Assembly: GCA_947427285.1 (NCBI GenBank)
Contig: CANEHE010000001.1
Span: 1 to 64,000 of the forward strand
Source of the DNA: an uncultured Porphyromonadaceae bacterium
GTDB taxonomy: Bacteria; Bacteroidota; Bacteroidia; Bacteroidales; Muribaculaceae
Direction: 5' to 3'
DNA length: 64,000 nucleotides
In this document: one piece after another, positions 52,647 through 62,539 of the stretch
How positions within the stretch are numbered: the stretch's first letter is position 1
Layout of the letters: each line of letters begins with the position of its first letter
Translations under genes and position numbers: made by a program
Notes under the pieces: generated by a model
The model's database searches: none
Told to the model about the DNA's origin: nothing
Seen by the model: the letters and a program-made list of their open reading frames with translations, nothing else

Positions 52647-54113
52647 TTACTGCTGTGCTTTGAGCGATTTGTAGGTCAGAATCGGGTTTTTGGCCGCACC
52701 GGTCTCGTCGAGATGACGCACGGAGGTGGTGAGCGGAGCATCTTTCACTGCGTCGGGGTTCTCTCGGGCTTCCTTGGCCACCTTGTGGAGAACTTCGATA
52801 AACTCGTCGAGTGTCTCGATGCTTTCGGTCTCGGTCGGCTCAATCATCATCGACTCGTGGAAAAGGAGAGGGAAGTAGATGGTGGGAGCGTGGAATCCGT
52901 AGTCGAGCAGACGTTTGGCCACATTCAGAGTGGTGACTCCAGTTGACTTGTCTTTGAGGCCGTCGAAGACAAACTCATGCTTGCATACGCCTTCGATCGG
53001 GAGCAGATAGTCGTTCTTGAGGTTCTCCTTGATATAGTTGGCGTTGAGCGTGGCCATCGGGCCGACATTGCGTATACCCTCCTTGCCAAGAGTCAGGATG
53101 TAGGCGTAAGCCTTCATCATCACGCCGAAGTTGCCGAAGAAAGTGCTGACGGAGCCGAGACTGTCTTTGCCGAAGTCAACGGTGAATTTCCCATCCTCGC
53201 CCTTGCGTACACGCGGGTTGGGGAGGAATTCGCGCAGATGTTCCACCACACCTACCGGGCCTGAGCCGGGCCCGCCGCCGCCGTGAGGCGTCGAGAAGGT
53301 CTTGTGGAGGTTGATGTGCATGATGTCGAAGCCCATGTCGCCGGGACGCACCTTGCCAAGCAACGGATTGAGGTTGGCTCCGTCATAATATAGGAGTCCG
53401 CCTGCCTCGTGCACGAGTTTGGCTATCTTAAGGATCTCGGTCTCAAACATACCGAGTGTGTTGGGATTGGTCATCATGATACCGGCGATGGTGTCGTCAA
53501 GCAGCGGCTTGAGGTCCTCGACGTCGATCGATCCGTTAGGTTTCGATTTTACCTCGACCACTTCCAGACCGGCAACCATTGCCGATGCCGGATTGGTACC
53601 GTGGGCCGAGTTGGGGACGATGACTTTGGTGCGTTTGTTGTCGCCGCGAGACTCATGATAACGGCGCATCACCATCAGACCGGTAAGTTCACCGTGTGCA
53701 CCGGCGTAGGGGTTGAGAGTGAACTCCGCCAGACCTGCGAGAGAAGAGAGGGCATGCTGGAGGTTGTAGTAAAGCTCAAGCGCACCCTGCACGGTCTCCG
53801 GGTTCTGGAGCGGATGGATGGCTGCGAAGTCGGCCATTGCGGCTACTTCCTCGTTGATCTTCGGATTGTATTTCATCGTGCAGCTTCCGAGAGGATAGAA
53901 GCCGGTGTCGACGCCGAAGTTCTTGTTGGAAAGATTGGTGTAGTGGCGCACTACATCCAATTCGCTCACCTCGGGCAGTCCGAGGTCTTCTTTACGCATC
54001 AGGTCAGCCGGAATCTCTTTGAGACCGTCGGTATCGTAGCGGTCAGCCGGAAGTTCATAACCCTTGCGGCCAGGACGGGAAAGTTCGAATATCAGTTTAT
54101 CGTAATGTTTCAT
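52647..54113 (-). CDS. gcvPB: Glycine dehydrogenase (decarboxylating) subunit 2
   Basis: Catalytic half of the P-protein, which decarboxylates glycine with PLP. The 488-residue protein shows the PLP lysine K271 in HINLHKTFSTPHGGGGPGSG, with FYPLGSCTMKYNP, NPYAGAHGELTGLMVMRRYH and NSAHGTNPASA. It is the split type (subunit 2) and pairs with subunit 1 just upstream, 18 bases away. It is followed after one base by lpdA. Confidence 0.98.
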   Translation of the reverse strand: MKHYDKLIFELSRPGRKGYELPADRYDTDGLKEIPADLMRKEDLGLPEVSELDVVRHYTNLSNKNFGVDTGFYPLGSCTMKYNPKINEEVAAMADFAAIHPLQNPETVQGALELYYNLQHALSSLAGLAEFTLNPYAGAHGELTGLMVMRRYHESRGDNKRTKVIVPNSAHGTNPASAMVAGLEVVEVKSKPNGSIDVEDLKPLLDDTIAGIMMTNPNTLGMFETEILKIAKLVHEAGGLLYYDGANLNPLLGKVRPGDMGFDIMHINLHKTFSTPHGGGGPGSGPVGVVEHLREFLPNPRVRKGEDGKFTVDFGKDSLGSVSTFFGNFGVMMKAYAYILTLGKEGIRNVGPMATLNANYIKENLKNDYLLPIEGVCKHEFVFDGLKDKSTGVTTLNVAKRLLDYGFHAPTIYFPLLFHESMMIEPTETESIETLDEFIEVLHKVAKEARENPDAVKDAPLTTSVRHLDETGAAKNPILTYKSLKAQQ

Positions 54114-54131
54114 TTCTGTGTCCTCCTGTCG

Positions 54132-55460
54132 TTAAGCCTCTTTTGAGATGATTTCTACCAGTCTGTCGATCTCTTCGCGTGTGCGCTTCTCTGTGACAGC
54201 AAACTCTACCAGACCGTCGCCAAGCACGAGCGGACCCATGAAGCCTTTCTCAAGCAACTTTTCGTTCACCTTTGCCATATCGGCTTTTGTGCGGAGTGTG
54301 AATTCCTTGAGGAACGGTTTGCCGGGGAAAGCAGGCTCAAATTTGCCTGTGGCCATCAGTTTGTTGTAGAGATAGTGAGCTCCGTCGCAGCTGAGTTTGT
54401 TGACCTCTTTCATCCCTTCCTTGCCCATAAGAGCGAGGTAGATTGTGGCATAAAGGGCCATAAGGCTCTGGTTGGAGCAGATGTTGGAGGTTGCTTTCTC
54501 GCGACGGATATGCTGTTCGCGTGCTTGGAGTGTCAGCACGTAGCCTCGTTTGCCATCGATGTCTTTGGTGGCACCCACCACACGTCCCGGCATCTTGCGG
54601 AGCATGCTCTTTGAGCAGGAGATGTAGCCGAGATACGGGCCGCCGAACTGGAGCGGCATACCGAGTGTCTGCCCGTCGCCAACAGCGACGTCTGCTCCCC
54701 ATTCAGCCGGAGTGCGAAGCACAGCCAGAGTCGAAGGATCGGCATTGATGGTGAGGAATCCTTTGAGTGCGTGGATCTTGTCGGCAAAGCCGGTGAAGTC
54801 CTCGACTATTCCGTAACGGTTGGGACATGGCACAATCACACCTGCCACGTCGCCTGCCTCCATCTCTTTGAGGATGGCTTCCTGATCGCTGACCCCATCT
54901 TTAGGTGCGACTAAAGTGACAGTGATTCCGTGGAAATGCGCGTAAGTTTCCACCACACGTATCACTGCATCCGTGAGTGTGCCGGAAAGCACCACGCGGT
55001 TGCGCTTTTTGGCCGAAGCCACCATCATGAACATTGCCTCGGCAGTGGCGGTGGCACCGTCATACATAGATGCGTTGGTGGCTTCCATGCCGGTCAGTTC
55101 GCTGATCATGCTCTGGTATTCGAATATGTACTGGAGCGTGCCCTGTGAAATCTCAGGCTGATAGGGTGTATAGGCTGTATAGAACTCGCTGCGCTGTAGC
55201 AAATGTGCCACAGTTGCAGGCGAGTAGTGATCGTATGCACCCCCGCCGGCGAAGACGGTGAGCCGGCTGTTCTTTTTGCCAAGCTCTTCAAAATGACGGC
55301 GCAGTTCGATCTCGGTCATTGCTGAGGGAATGTCGTATTCCTCCTTGAAAATCACCTCCTGGGGAACGTCGCTGTAAAGATCGTCGACGCTCTTCAGTCC
55401 GATGCGGTCGAGCATTTTCTTGATGTCGGCCTCGGTATGCGGTATGAATTTGTTGCTCAT
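54132..55460 (-). CDS. gcvPA: Glycine dehydrogenase (decarboxylating) subunit 1
   Basis: Partner half of the split P-protein. The 442-residue protein opens MSNKFIPHTEADIKKMLDRI and contains FAGGGAYDHYSPATVAHLLQ, YTPYQPEISQGTLQYIFEYQ and NASMYDGATATAEAMFM, all characteristic. It is the non-PLP-binding subunit. It lies between gcvH (116 bases upstream) and gcvPB (18 bases downstream), all leftward, in one operon. Confidence 0.98.
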   Translation of the reverse strand: MSNKFIPHTEADIKKMLDRIGLKSVDDLYSDVPQEVIFKEEYDIPSAMTEIELRRHFEELGKKNSRLTVFAGGGAYDHYSPATVAHLLQRSEFYTAYTPYQPEISQGTLQYIFEYQSMISELTGMEATNASMYDGATATAEAMFMMVASAKKRNRVVLSGTLTDAVIRVVETYAHFHGITVTLVAPKDGVSDQEAILKEMEAGDVAGVIVPCPNRYGIVEDFTGFADKIHALKGFLTINADPSTLAVLRTPAEWGADVAVGDGQTLGMPLQFGGPYLGYISCSKSMLRKMPGRVVGATKDIDGKRGYVLTLQAREQHIRREKATSNICSNQSLMALYATIYLALMGKEGMKEVNKLSCDGAHYLYNKLMATGKFEPAFPGKPFLKEFTLRTKADMAKVNEKLLEKGFMGPLVLGDGLVEFAVTEKRTREEIDRLVEIISKEA

Positions 55461-55576
55461 TGCGTTATAAGAGGTTGTTTTGAAAGTGAAGGAGGCGCGT
55501 AGCCGTCTCCGAAAGTTATTCTACTTCCGCAAAAGAACTCGCGCCCCGTGTGGGTTTTGGATGAAGTAAACCGTGA

Positions 55577-55957
55577 TTACTCTTCACAGATTTTTGCGTA
55601 GGCGGCTGCGTCGAGAAGAGTGTCGATCTCGGAAGGATCGTTCACTTTCACCTTCATGATCCAGTTGCCGAAAGCATCCTGATTGACAAGGCCCGGCTCA
55701 TCCTCAAGGGCTTCGTTGATCTCAACAACCTCTCCACTTACAGGGGAAAGAAGGTCGCTGGCAGCTTTTACAGACTCAACTGCACCGAAATCCTCACCTT
55801 TTGTGACTTCGTCGCCTACTTCGGGCATGTCAACATAAACGATGTCGCCGAGAGCGTGCTGTGCGTAGTCTGTGATACCTACAGTGGCGATGTCGCCTTC
55901 AAGTCTAACCCATTCGTGGGAATCCGCATAACGGATGTCGTCTAAAATCTTGCTCAT
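55577..55957 (-). CDS. gcvH: Glycine cleavage system H protein
   Basis: Lipoyl carrier that shuttles the aminomethyl group between the P, T and L proteins. The lipoylation lysine is K64 in GAVESVKAASDLLSP, and the sequence DSHEWVRLEGDIATVGITDY is typical. The length (126) is normal. It sits between gcvT and gcvPA. Confidence 0.98.
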   Translation of the reverse strand: MSKILDDIRYADSHEWVRLEGDIATVGITDYAQHALGDIVYVDMPEVGDEVTKGEDFGAVESVKAASDLLSPVSGEVVEINEALEDEPGLVNQDAFGNWIMKVKVNDPSEIDTLLDAAAYAKICEE

Positions 55958-56016
55958 GATATATGGTTGGTATTTTATTTCCTAATCTGATTCCTAAAGC
56001 CTAATGCCTTAAAACC

Positions 56017-57111
56017 TTATTTCTTGTAATTCTTCTCGTAGAAGCGTTTCTTTACCACTTTGCCGGGGAAGGTCTTCTTGCGTATACGGATCTCAACCGG
56101 AGTGCCGAGTTTGTCGTATGGCTTGTCGACCATGGCCATTGCAACGCTCTTGCCGGTGGAAATCGATTTGTAGCCGGTAGTCACTTCGCCGATCTGCTTG
56201 CCGTCAGCCTCCACGGGATATCCATGGCGGGGAACTGCGGTGCCTTCAAGCTCGATGCCTACGATGCGACGTTTCACACCCTCTGCCTTCTGCTTTGCAA
56301 GGGCTTCCTTACCGATAAACTCGGGCTTGTCGAGTTTGACGAACATGCTGAGGCTTGCCTCGATAGGAGTGATGGTGTCGCTGAGTTCATCGCCGTAGAG
56401 GGGAAGACCCACCTCAAAGCGGAGAGTGTCGCGGCAGCCGAGTCCGCAGGGCTGTACGCCGGCTTCCATCAGTTTGTCCCATACGTTCTGTATGTATGCA
56501 TGCGGGCCGTATACCTCAAAACCGTCTTCGCCGGTGTAACCGGTGCGGCTCACGATTATCTCCTCTCCGTCGATGTCGAATGTCTGGAAGTTGTAGAAAG
56601 GGATGTCTTTCACAGAAAGGCCCAGCACCTTCTCCACCGTCTCCTCGGCTTTCGGACCCTGAATAGCCACTTCGCCGTATTTGGGGCTTTCATCGATTAC
56701 CTCGCAGTTGAATCCCTCGGCGTTGCGTTTTATCCAGTCCACATCCTTGTCGATGTTTGCGGCGTTGATCACAAGGAAATACTCCTCGTCGTTCACCTTA
56801 TATACAAGAAGGTCGTCTACAGTGCCGCCGTTTTCGTAGCACATCATTCCGTAAAAAATCTGGCCGTCGGGCGCGCCTGTCACGTCGTTGACGAATATGT
56901 GGCTTACATATTTATATGCTTCTGGGCCTTTGATGCGGACTTCGCCCATGTGGCTCACATCGAATACGCCTACGTCATGACGCACTGCATTGTGCTCCTC
57001 TGTGATTCCTTTGTACTGGATAGGCATGTCGAAGCCACCGAAAGGCGACATAAGTGCGCCGAGCTTGACATGGCGGTCGTGAAGACACGTTTTTACGAGT
57101 TTCTCTTCCAT
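56017..57111 (-). CDS. gcvT: Aminomethyltransferase (glycine cleavage T protein)
   Basis: Moves the aminomethyl carbon to tetrahydrofolate, making methylene-THF and ammonia. The 364-residue protein has HVKLGALMSPFGGFDMPIQY, VFDVSHMGEVRIKGPEAYKY, IVSRTGYTGEDGFEVYGP and the C-terminal VDKPYDKLGTPVEIRIRKKT. It is the first gene of the operon and lies 92 bases after the -7 box of a clear promoter. I saw no glycine riboswitch in the leader. Confidence 0.99.
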   Translation of the reverse strand: MEEKLVKTCLHDRHVKLGALMSPFGGFDMPIQYKGITEEHNAVRHDVGVFDVSHMGEVRIKGPEAYKYVSHIFVNDVTGAPDGQIFYGMMCYENGGTVDDLLVYKVNDEEYFLVINAANIDKDVDWIKRNAEGFNCEVIDESPKYGEVAIQGPKAEETVEKVLGLSVKDIPFYNFQTFDIDGEEIIVSRTGYTGEDGFEVYGPHAYIQNVWDKLMEAGVQPCGLGCRDTLRFEVGLPLYGDELSDTITPIEASLSMFVKLDKPEFIGKEALAKQKAEGVKRRIVGIELEGTAVPRHGYPVEADGKQIGEVTTGYKSISTGKSVAMAMVDKPYDKLGTPVEIRIRKKTFPGKVVKKRFYEKNYKK

Positions 57112-57213
57112 TATTGTGTTATTTTCGCGAAATTGTTATCTATTCGGTCAATTGCAGCCGGTATAGACTGCAATTAGATATAAGGTTAAAATCCGCGTAC
57201 GCGAAATTTTGCC

Positions 57214-57245
57214 CAAAGTTAGCCATAAACCGGAAAATACACAAA
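57214..57245 (-). promoter_or_regulatory. Promoter of the glycine cleavage operon
   Basis: On the - strand TTTG (57242-57245), 20 bases, then TAACTTTG (57214-57221): a full Bacteroidota -33/-7 match, ahead of gcvT. Confidence 0.85.
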
Positions 57246-57274
57246 TATTCTGCTTTATTTTTAGAAAACGGACA

Positions 57275-57301
57275 CGCGGTCCAGTTGTAGGCTGGACCGC
57301 G
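57275..57301 (-). terminator. Terminator of the beta-barrel receptor gene
   Basis: CGCGGTCCAG (57275-57284) and CTGGACCGCG (57292-57301) form a 10-base GC-rich stem with a 7-base loop; the - strand continues into TGTCCGTTTTCT. Confidence 0.8.
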
Positions 57302-57330
57302 GTCATACGTTATTAAAGAAGAAAATTCGA

Positions 57331-59784
57331 TTATTTACCTTTGCTGGGGCCGTTGTTGCCACTATCTTCGTTAAGATTGGCCGCTGTGCGCTTCACATCG
57401 GCGGAGAGTGAGCCGAAACGGAATGATATGCCGAACCCAACATGCCACTGTGCATAATTGTATTTCATAGTGGTGCGCATTCCGGGGGCTTCTGTGGTGC
57501 GGTCACTTGTGTATCTCGGATTTATGAAGTTCTGGGCATAGACGTTGATAGTCAGGGCATCGTTTTTCAGGAAGGAACGAGATGCTTGCACACCATAGTA
57601 ATGCCATCCCGAACCGGAGGTCTGGAGCATGATCCATTTTGTGCCCGCACCTCCGAATGCCGAAAGACGGAGACGGCATGGAAGCGTATAGTCGAAATTG
57701 GCGTTGAAATTGCCGCTCCATCCTGAGTGTGAGGCCTTAAGCTCCGGAGAAGAAGCCTTGTAGTCTTCATAATTCAGACCGGCATAGAGTGAGAACTGCA
57801 TATCGGTGATGATGGTCCACTGGATGTACCCGTTGAGGTTACACCATTGATAACGGCCTATGTTGGCATAAGTGGAATTGAAGATTCCGTCTTCGATGAA
57901 GTTATATCCTTCAATGGAATTCTTGGTATAGGAATAGCTTACCCCGACGTTACCGCCTATCTTGCCTCCGTAGTTGCTGTATGTGAGCGAAACCTGGTTT
58001 GACCGCTGGCTATCAAGGTCAGGATTACCGTAGTCCACCTGATTGGTCGACATCTCATTGCGATAAGGGTTCAATTGCCACAGACTCGGACGTGATATGC
58101 GCATCTGATATGCAAGACGTAGGTTGGAGGCCGGTGTGAATTTGTAAGTCATCGAAGCATTCGGCACCACATCGTTGAGTATGGTGGTGAAGTCTTTGTA
58201 GCCCTGCGGCCTTATTTTGTAGTCCACACCTGTGTGCGTATATTCCCAACGGACGCCTGCTCGGCCTGAGAAATTGCCGAATGTACCTGTATAGGAAGCA
58301 TAGAGGGCGAAGATGTCTTGAAACTGCACCATCTTCACATGTTCGTCGTCGGCAATCGCCATGTTGTCGTATGCTGTGCCGTAAAGAGGGTAGGAGTTGC
58401 CTTCGCCCCTCTGCAACTGGAGTTTTGCTCCGGCCTCAAGGGTGTGTTTTGAATTGAATGGGTTGGTATAGTCTATCTGAACAGTGTGACGGTCTGTTTC
58501 ATTGTCGCGTATGTTTTTGCCCCATAGCCACGGTAGGGAAATTCCTTCAAGCGAATGCCTCTGTTGCAAAGAAAAATAGTCGTTATCGTTGTTATTATAG
58601 AGATATGAGGCTACGATGTGATGACCCTGTCGGCCGAATGTGTGTTGATATGAAGCTTGTCCGCTCAGTCCGAGATATGAGCCATGTGAGGTCCAGTTAC
58701 GTATGTAGCTCCATTGTTTTATCCCGGATGCGGAAAGCGTCTCGACATTGTTGCGTGTATCCTGCCAGTTCAGGTTTTTGCCGAAATTAAAGGAAACGGT
58801 GAAAAGGTTGAGCGTGTCCGGTTCCCAGGAGAGATTGAAGTTTGTTCCGATATAGTTCCATTTGTTAGACATTTTAGACACCTGTCGCTGGGTACGGTCG
58901 GTCTCGGAAAGCAGATTCTCGTAGTCCTGTATGGAATAGGTATGGTGTGGCGGATAGATACGCGAATCGTTGTAATTGGCACCAAGCGATGCTGTGACAT
59001 TTTTTATCTTGGTGCGTCCGTAGCCGCTTATTCCTGTATTGATCACATTGTGCCAGAGTGAGAAATTGGCCATGAATCCCTCAAGATTCTGTTTTCCGAC
59101 AGTTACGATGTTCAGTATGCCTCCTGTGCCTTCGGCTTCATACTTTGCGCCTGGCTCCGTGATTACCTCGATTTTCTTGATAGATGCCGCAGGCATGGAT
59201 TTCAGTATGGTTTTAGGATCACCCGAAAGCATCGGATCTTCCTTGCCGTTAAGGTAAATCTTGAAATTTGACTGACCCTTCACCTTTATATTATCCTCGG
59301 CATCTACCGACACCATAGGCACTTTGCGCAGCATATCTAGTGTCGAACTTGTAGTGGACGAAGGGTCTTCCTCCACGTTATATGTCAGGGTCGCGCCGTC
59401 GCTTTCAACAAGTTTGCGTTGTCCGGTCACGACCACTTCACCAAGTGTCTCCGAGTCTGAAGCAAGTGATATGGTGCCGAGGTCGGCAGCCGGACTTTTG
59501 GCAGTGATGGAGAAATGTCTTGACGTAGATTTGAGACCGGTGTATCCAGTCCGGAGGATATATTGTCCGGCTTTGTCGATATTGCTGCGGAAGCGTCCGT
59601 CTTGTCCGGCCGCGTCTATTGCGATAGGATTGATTGTGTCCGAGACAGTGTAAATACGGAAGGTCGCTCCCGGACAAGGGGCACCGTCTGATGCCTCCAC
59701 GATCCGCCCCGTGACTGAGAAATCGGCACTGTGTACGGCTGAAGCTATCGGCAATACTGCCAGAAGTAGTAGTAATCGGTTCAT
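57331..59784 (-). CDS. Outer-membrane beta-barrel receptor (TonB-dependent-like, OMP_b-brl_3 type)
   Basis: An 817-residue protein: signal peptide MNRLLLLLAVLPIASAVHSA, a carboxypeptidase-regulatory-like domain (about 22-105, DFSVTGRIVEASDGAPCPGA), a plug domain (about 110-225, SETLGEVVVTGQRKLVESDG and IEVITEPGAKYEAEGTGGIL) and a barrel made of alternating strands to the end. I see no SusD gene alongside, so it is not a classic SusCD pair. The barrel family name comes from the length and pattern. The substrate is unknown. A terminator follows in the - direction, and its tail ends in NLNEDSGNNGPSKGK. Confidence 0.9.
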   Translation of the reverse strand: MNRLLLLLAVLPIASAVHSADFSVTGRIVEASDGAPCPGATFRIYTVSDTINPIAIDAAGQDGRFRSNIDKAGQYILRTGYTGLKSTSRHFSITAKSPAADLGTISLASDSETLGEVVVTGQRKLVESDGATLTYNVEEDPSSTTSSTLDMLRKVPMVSVDAEDNIKVKGQSNFKIYLNGKEDPMLSGDPKTILKSMPAASIKKIEVITEPGAKYEAEGTGGILNIVTVGKQNLEGFMANFSLWHNVINTGISGYGRTKIKNVTASLGANYNDSRIYPPHHTYSIQDYENLLSETDRTQRQVSKMSNKWNYIGTNFNLSWEPDTLNLFTVSFNFGKNLNWQDTRNNVETLSASGIKQWSYIRNWTSHGSYLGLSGQASYQHTFGRQGHHIVASYLYNNNDNDYFSLQQRHSLEGISLPWLWGKNIRDNETDRHTVQIDYTNPFNSKHTLEAGAKLQLQRGEGNSYPLYGTAYDNMAIADDEHVKMVQFQDIFALYASYTGTFGNFSGRAGVRWEYTHTGVDYKIRPQGYKDFTTILNDVVPNASMTYKFTPASNLRLAYQMRISRPSLWQLNPYRNEMSTNQVDYGNPDLDSQRSNQVSLTYSNYGGKIGGNVGVSYSYTKNSIEGYNFIEDGIFNSTYANIGRYQWCNLNGYIQWTIITDMQFSLYAGLNYEDYKASSPELKASHSGWSGNFNANFDYTLPCRLRLSAFGGAGTKWIMLQTSGSGWHYYGVQASRSFLKNDALTINVYAQNFINPRYTSDRTTEAPGMRTTMKYNYAQWHVGFGISFRFGSLSADVKRTAANLNEDSGNNGPSKGK

Positions 59785-59864
59785 CTAAGTCTATGTTAGT
59801 TGTATTTTTTGTTAATAAGACGGGACTAACGCCAGATTGTTACACAGGAATGATTAAAAAATAC

Positions 59865-59911
59865 AAAAGAGTCCAAAATCAACCGTTAAGCAGTCGATAA
59901 AGGACTCTTTT
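59865..59911 (-). terminator. Stem-loop after the DUF362 gene
   Basis: AAAAGAGTCC (59865-59874) and GGACTCTTTT (59902-59911) form a 10-base stem with a long loop; A and T runs on each side suit a terminator. Confidence 0.55.
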
Positions 59912-59928
59912 ATTTCTAATAGGTTATA

Positions 59929-61056
59929 TCAGGGAACGGTGATGAGATCGTATTCGCGTGAGCCGATTCCGATCTTTACGGCATGTTCAAGTCCGGCTTC
60001 CCAATCTGTATCGGGATGCATTACCCGGAATTTGTCTGTACCCTCAAGAGTCTCGTGTGCGTGTGTGTCGTGGAGACAATTGTCGGTGGGAAGCACCGGA
60101 GCAGCTTTGACAAGATCGGCGCATGCCTGATCGAGCGCGACAGGATCGAAAGAGGCAAGTATACCGATATCAGCTACAATCGCGGCGTCGTTATGATTCC
60201 AGCAGTCGCATTCAGGCGACACGTTCATGATAAAACTGACATGAAAATTCGGTTTTCCGGCAATGACGGCTTTCGTGTATTCCGCAATCTTGTAATTCAG
60301 TCGTTCCGATGTGTCCCAATCAGCGAGCACGGCTCCTCCGTGCTGACAAAGAGCCACGCATTGGCCGCAACCCACGCATTTATCGTAGTCTATCTTTGCC
60401 TTTCTCCGATCGTCGAGATGAATGGCGTCGTGAGCGCAATGGGCCACGCAGATACCGCAACCGATACATTTTTCTTCATCGATTTTTGGCTGAGAATTGC
60501 TGTGAAGTTCAAGTTTGCCAGGGACGCTTGCCGCTCCCATACCGAGATTTTTGATTGCTCCCCCGAATCCGGCCTGCTCATGTCCTTTGAAATGAGTCAT
60601 TGAGATTATCACGTCGGCATTCGCTACAGCAGCACCGATTTTCGGAGCTTTGCAGTATTCCGCGTTCTCAACAGGAATCTCTATCTGATCAGTCCCTTTC
60701 AGACCGTCCGCAATGATCACATCGCAGTCGGCGGAGATTGGGTTGAACCCGTTTTCCATTGCACTTTTCAGGTGATCCACAGCGTTCGAACGGCGTCCGG
60801 AATACAGAGTGTTGGAGTCTGTAAGGAACGGTTTGGCACCCGCTTTTCTGAGAACCTGGGCCATACGGGCGGCAAAGTTGGGCCGGATGTAAGCCATATT
60901 TCCAGGTTCACCGAAATGAATCTTGATGGCGACAAACTTGTCTTTGAGAGGCATTCCGGTCATCCCGGCCCGTGTGATGAGCCGCTCCATTTTGTCAGGG
61001 AGGGAGGAGTGGGGATTTGTCCGTAGGTTTGTGAAGAAAACTTGTGATTTAGCCAT
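59929..61056 (-). CDS. DUF362 protein with two 4Fe-4S clusters
   Basis: The 375-residue protein starts with the DUF362 part (KMERLITRAGMTGMPLKDKF, then VAIKIHFGEPGNMAYIRPNF) and ends with a ferredoxin-type section. Two cysteine sets are visible: EKCIGCGICVAHCAHDAIHL and DKCVGCGQCVALCQHGGAVL, which should bind two [4Fe-4S] clusters. No signal peptide is seen, so it is cytoplasmic. The function is not established; members may act in electron transfer. Confidence 0.9.
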   Translation of the reverse strand: MAKSQVFFTNLRTNPHSSLPDKMERLITRAGMTGMPLKDKFVAIKIHFGEPGNMAYIRPNFAARMAQVLRKAGAKPFLTDSNTLYSGRRSNAVDHLKSAMENGFNPISADCDVIIADGLKGTDQIEIPVENAEYCKAPKIGAAVANADVIISMTHFKGHEQAGFGGAIKNLGMGAASVPGKLELHSNSQPKIDEEKCIGCGICVAHCAHDAIHLDDRRKAKIDYDKCVGCGQCVALCQHGGAVLADWDTSERLNYKIAEYTKAVIAGKPNFHVSFIMNVSPECDCWNHNDAAIVADIGILASFDPVALDQACADLVKAAPVLPTDNCLHDTHAHETLEGTDKFRVMHPDTDWEAGLEHAVKIGIGSREYDLITVP

Positions 61057-61147
61057 TGGAGATTGATTTTAGATATGCAAAGCTAATAAAAAATGTCTGT
61101 CTGACATTGGCATGCGACAAAAAAGGTATTCATTTCGGAAAAATTAG

Positions 61148-61156
61148 TAATTTTGT
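61148..61156 (+). promoter_or_regulatory. -7 promoter box ahead of the permease gene
   Basis: A TAATTTTG box fits TAnnTTTG, and the first ATG lies only a few bases downstream, so the leader is very short. A similar arrangement precedes the Crp/Fnr-like gene at 6208. Confidence 0.4.
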
Positions 61157-61162
61157 GCTTTG

Positions 61163-62428
61163 ATGAACTATGCGTTGTATATATCCCGCCGGTTGTCGTT
61201 GTCGATGGTAGGAAAGAGGAGGTCGCCGGCCATAGCTGTGGCTACGGCGGCTGTGGCTCTTTCTGTCGCGGTGATGCTTGCCGCTGTCGCAGTGGTAGGT
61301 GGTTTCAAACGTGAGATACGTGATAAAGTGATAGGTTTCAATTCGCATCTGACCGTTTCCGCGGTATTTTCTGCTGACGGAGAGACAGAGACTCCGGACG
61401 GCAATCTTGTCTCACTTACTCCTACATTGCGTGATATACTTGATAAAGAGGAGTATGTGACCGACTATTCGCTTGACGCCGCCATGCCTGCGGTCATGAA
61501 GACTCCGACTGATTTCAAGGGTGTATATTTAAAGGCTCTTGAGGGAGGGACGGAACGGGAATTTATCAGTTCAAACCTGACGGAGGGCCGTATGCCCGAC
61601 TGGGAAAAAGAAGCTGCCTCCGATAGTGCCGGAAGTGTGTTGCTGTCTGCCACAGCCGCCAGACAGCTTCGTCTTGATGCCGGAAACAGAGTGGACATAT
61701 ATTTTATATCAGACGGGATAAAGGTACGCCGGATGTATGTCGCCGGTGTGTTCAATACCCATTTTGAGGCATACGATAATGTGAGTATATATGGCTCCAA
61801 AAAAATTGTGGATGAACTTGGTGGCATATCGGCCGACAAGGGTACATCGCTGAAAATAAATACCGTCGACTTCAATCGTGTAGGGGAGTTTGGCAGAAGA
61901 TTGTCAGACCGTCTGGCGCAGGCCTACGCCGAAGGAGAGGTATATCGCCCTTATAAGGTGGAGACAGCTCTTGACCGAGGTCGGGCTTATTTCAGTTGGC
62001 TTTCTCTTCTTGACACCAATGTTGTCGTGGTTCTTGCATTGATGACGATAGTCGGAGTGGTGACTCTGATTTCAGGACTATTGATCATCATTCTTGACAA
62101 AATATCTTTCGTAGGGGTGATGAAGGCTCTTGGAGCTTCCAACCGTGCTTTAGGCAGAATATTTGTTTATCTGGCTCTTCGGGTGGCGTTGACAGGCATG
62201 GCGATAGGAAACCTGTTCATGCTTCTTATTCTGTGGATGCAAAGCCGATGGCATTTTTTTCCGCTTGATCCGGACAGTTACTATATCGATTTCGTACCGG
62301 TGGAGATCAGTTGGGTGGACGTGGCTGTGATAAATGCCGGTGTATTTATTGTGATCTGGCTTTCACTTATACTTCCATCACGGTTTGTGGCCCGGATATC
62401 TCCCGCCGAAACTATGCGTTATGAGTGA
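61163..62428 (+). CDS. FtsX/LolC-LolE-type ABC transporter permease
   Basis: The ATG at 61163 is preferred to a TTG one codon earlier, giving 421 residues. There is one N-terminal membrane helix (about 25-45), a large periplasmic domain (about 45-275) and three C-terminal helices (about 285-310, 340-360 and 385-405), as in LolC/E and FtsX permeases. The start of the last part, LSLLDTNVVVVLALMTIVGV, and ISFVGVMKALGASNRALGRI are typical. LolCE releases lipoproteins for transport to the outer membrane; no ATPase gene is adjacent. The exact role is therefore inference. Confidence 0.87.
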   Translation: MNYALYISRRLSLSMVGKRRSPAIAVATAAVALSVAVMLAAVAVVGGFKREIRDKVIGFNSHLTVSAVFSADGETETPDGNLVSLTPTLRDILDKEEYVTDYSLDAAMPAVMKTPTDFKGVYLKALEGGTEREFISSNLTEGRMPDWEKEAASDSAGSVLLSATAARQLRLDAGNRVDIYFISDGIKVRRMYVAGVFNTHFEAYDNVSIYGSKKIVDELGGISADKGTSLKINTVDFNRVGEFGRRLSDRLAQAYAEGEVYRPYKVETALDRGRAYFSWLSLLDTNVVVVLALMTIVGVVTLISGLLIIILDKISFVGVMKALGASNRALGRIFVYLALRVALTGMAIGNLFMLLILWMQSRWHFFPLDPDSYYIDFVPVEISWVDVAVINAGVFIVIWLSLILPSRFVARISPAETMRYE

Positions 62429-62432
62429 GACT

Positions 62433-62466
62433 TAGAGGCTGTTTAAAAATGCCTCTTACTTTTTGG
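62433..62466 (+). terminator. Terminator after the permease gene
   Basis: AGAGGC (62434-62439) and GCCTCT (62451-62456) form a short stem, followed within a few bases by a run of T's. Confidence 0.55.
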
Positions 62467-62539
62467 ATCGGGAAAACTTTAGTAACCTTCACCGTGTTGT
62501 TATTTTTGAAAATACATTTATCATAACATAAATCACACT

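Noticed and set aside
56224-57177. 317-residue + strand frame opposite gcvT
   Set aside because: Shadow of gcvT; His/Val/Cys-rich composition typical of antisense frames.
57112-57330. Glycine riboswitch ahead of gcvT
   Set aside because: No conserved glycine aptamer core is visible in the leader; only a terminator and a promoter are seen.
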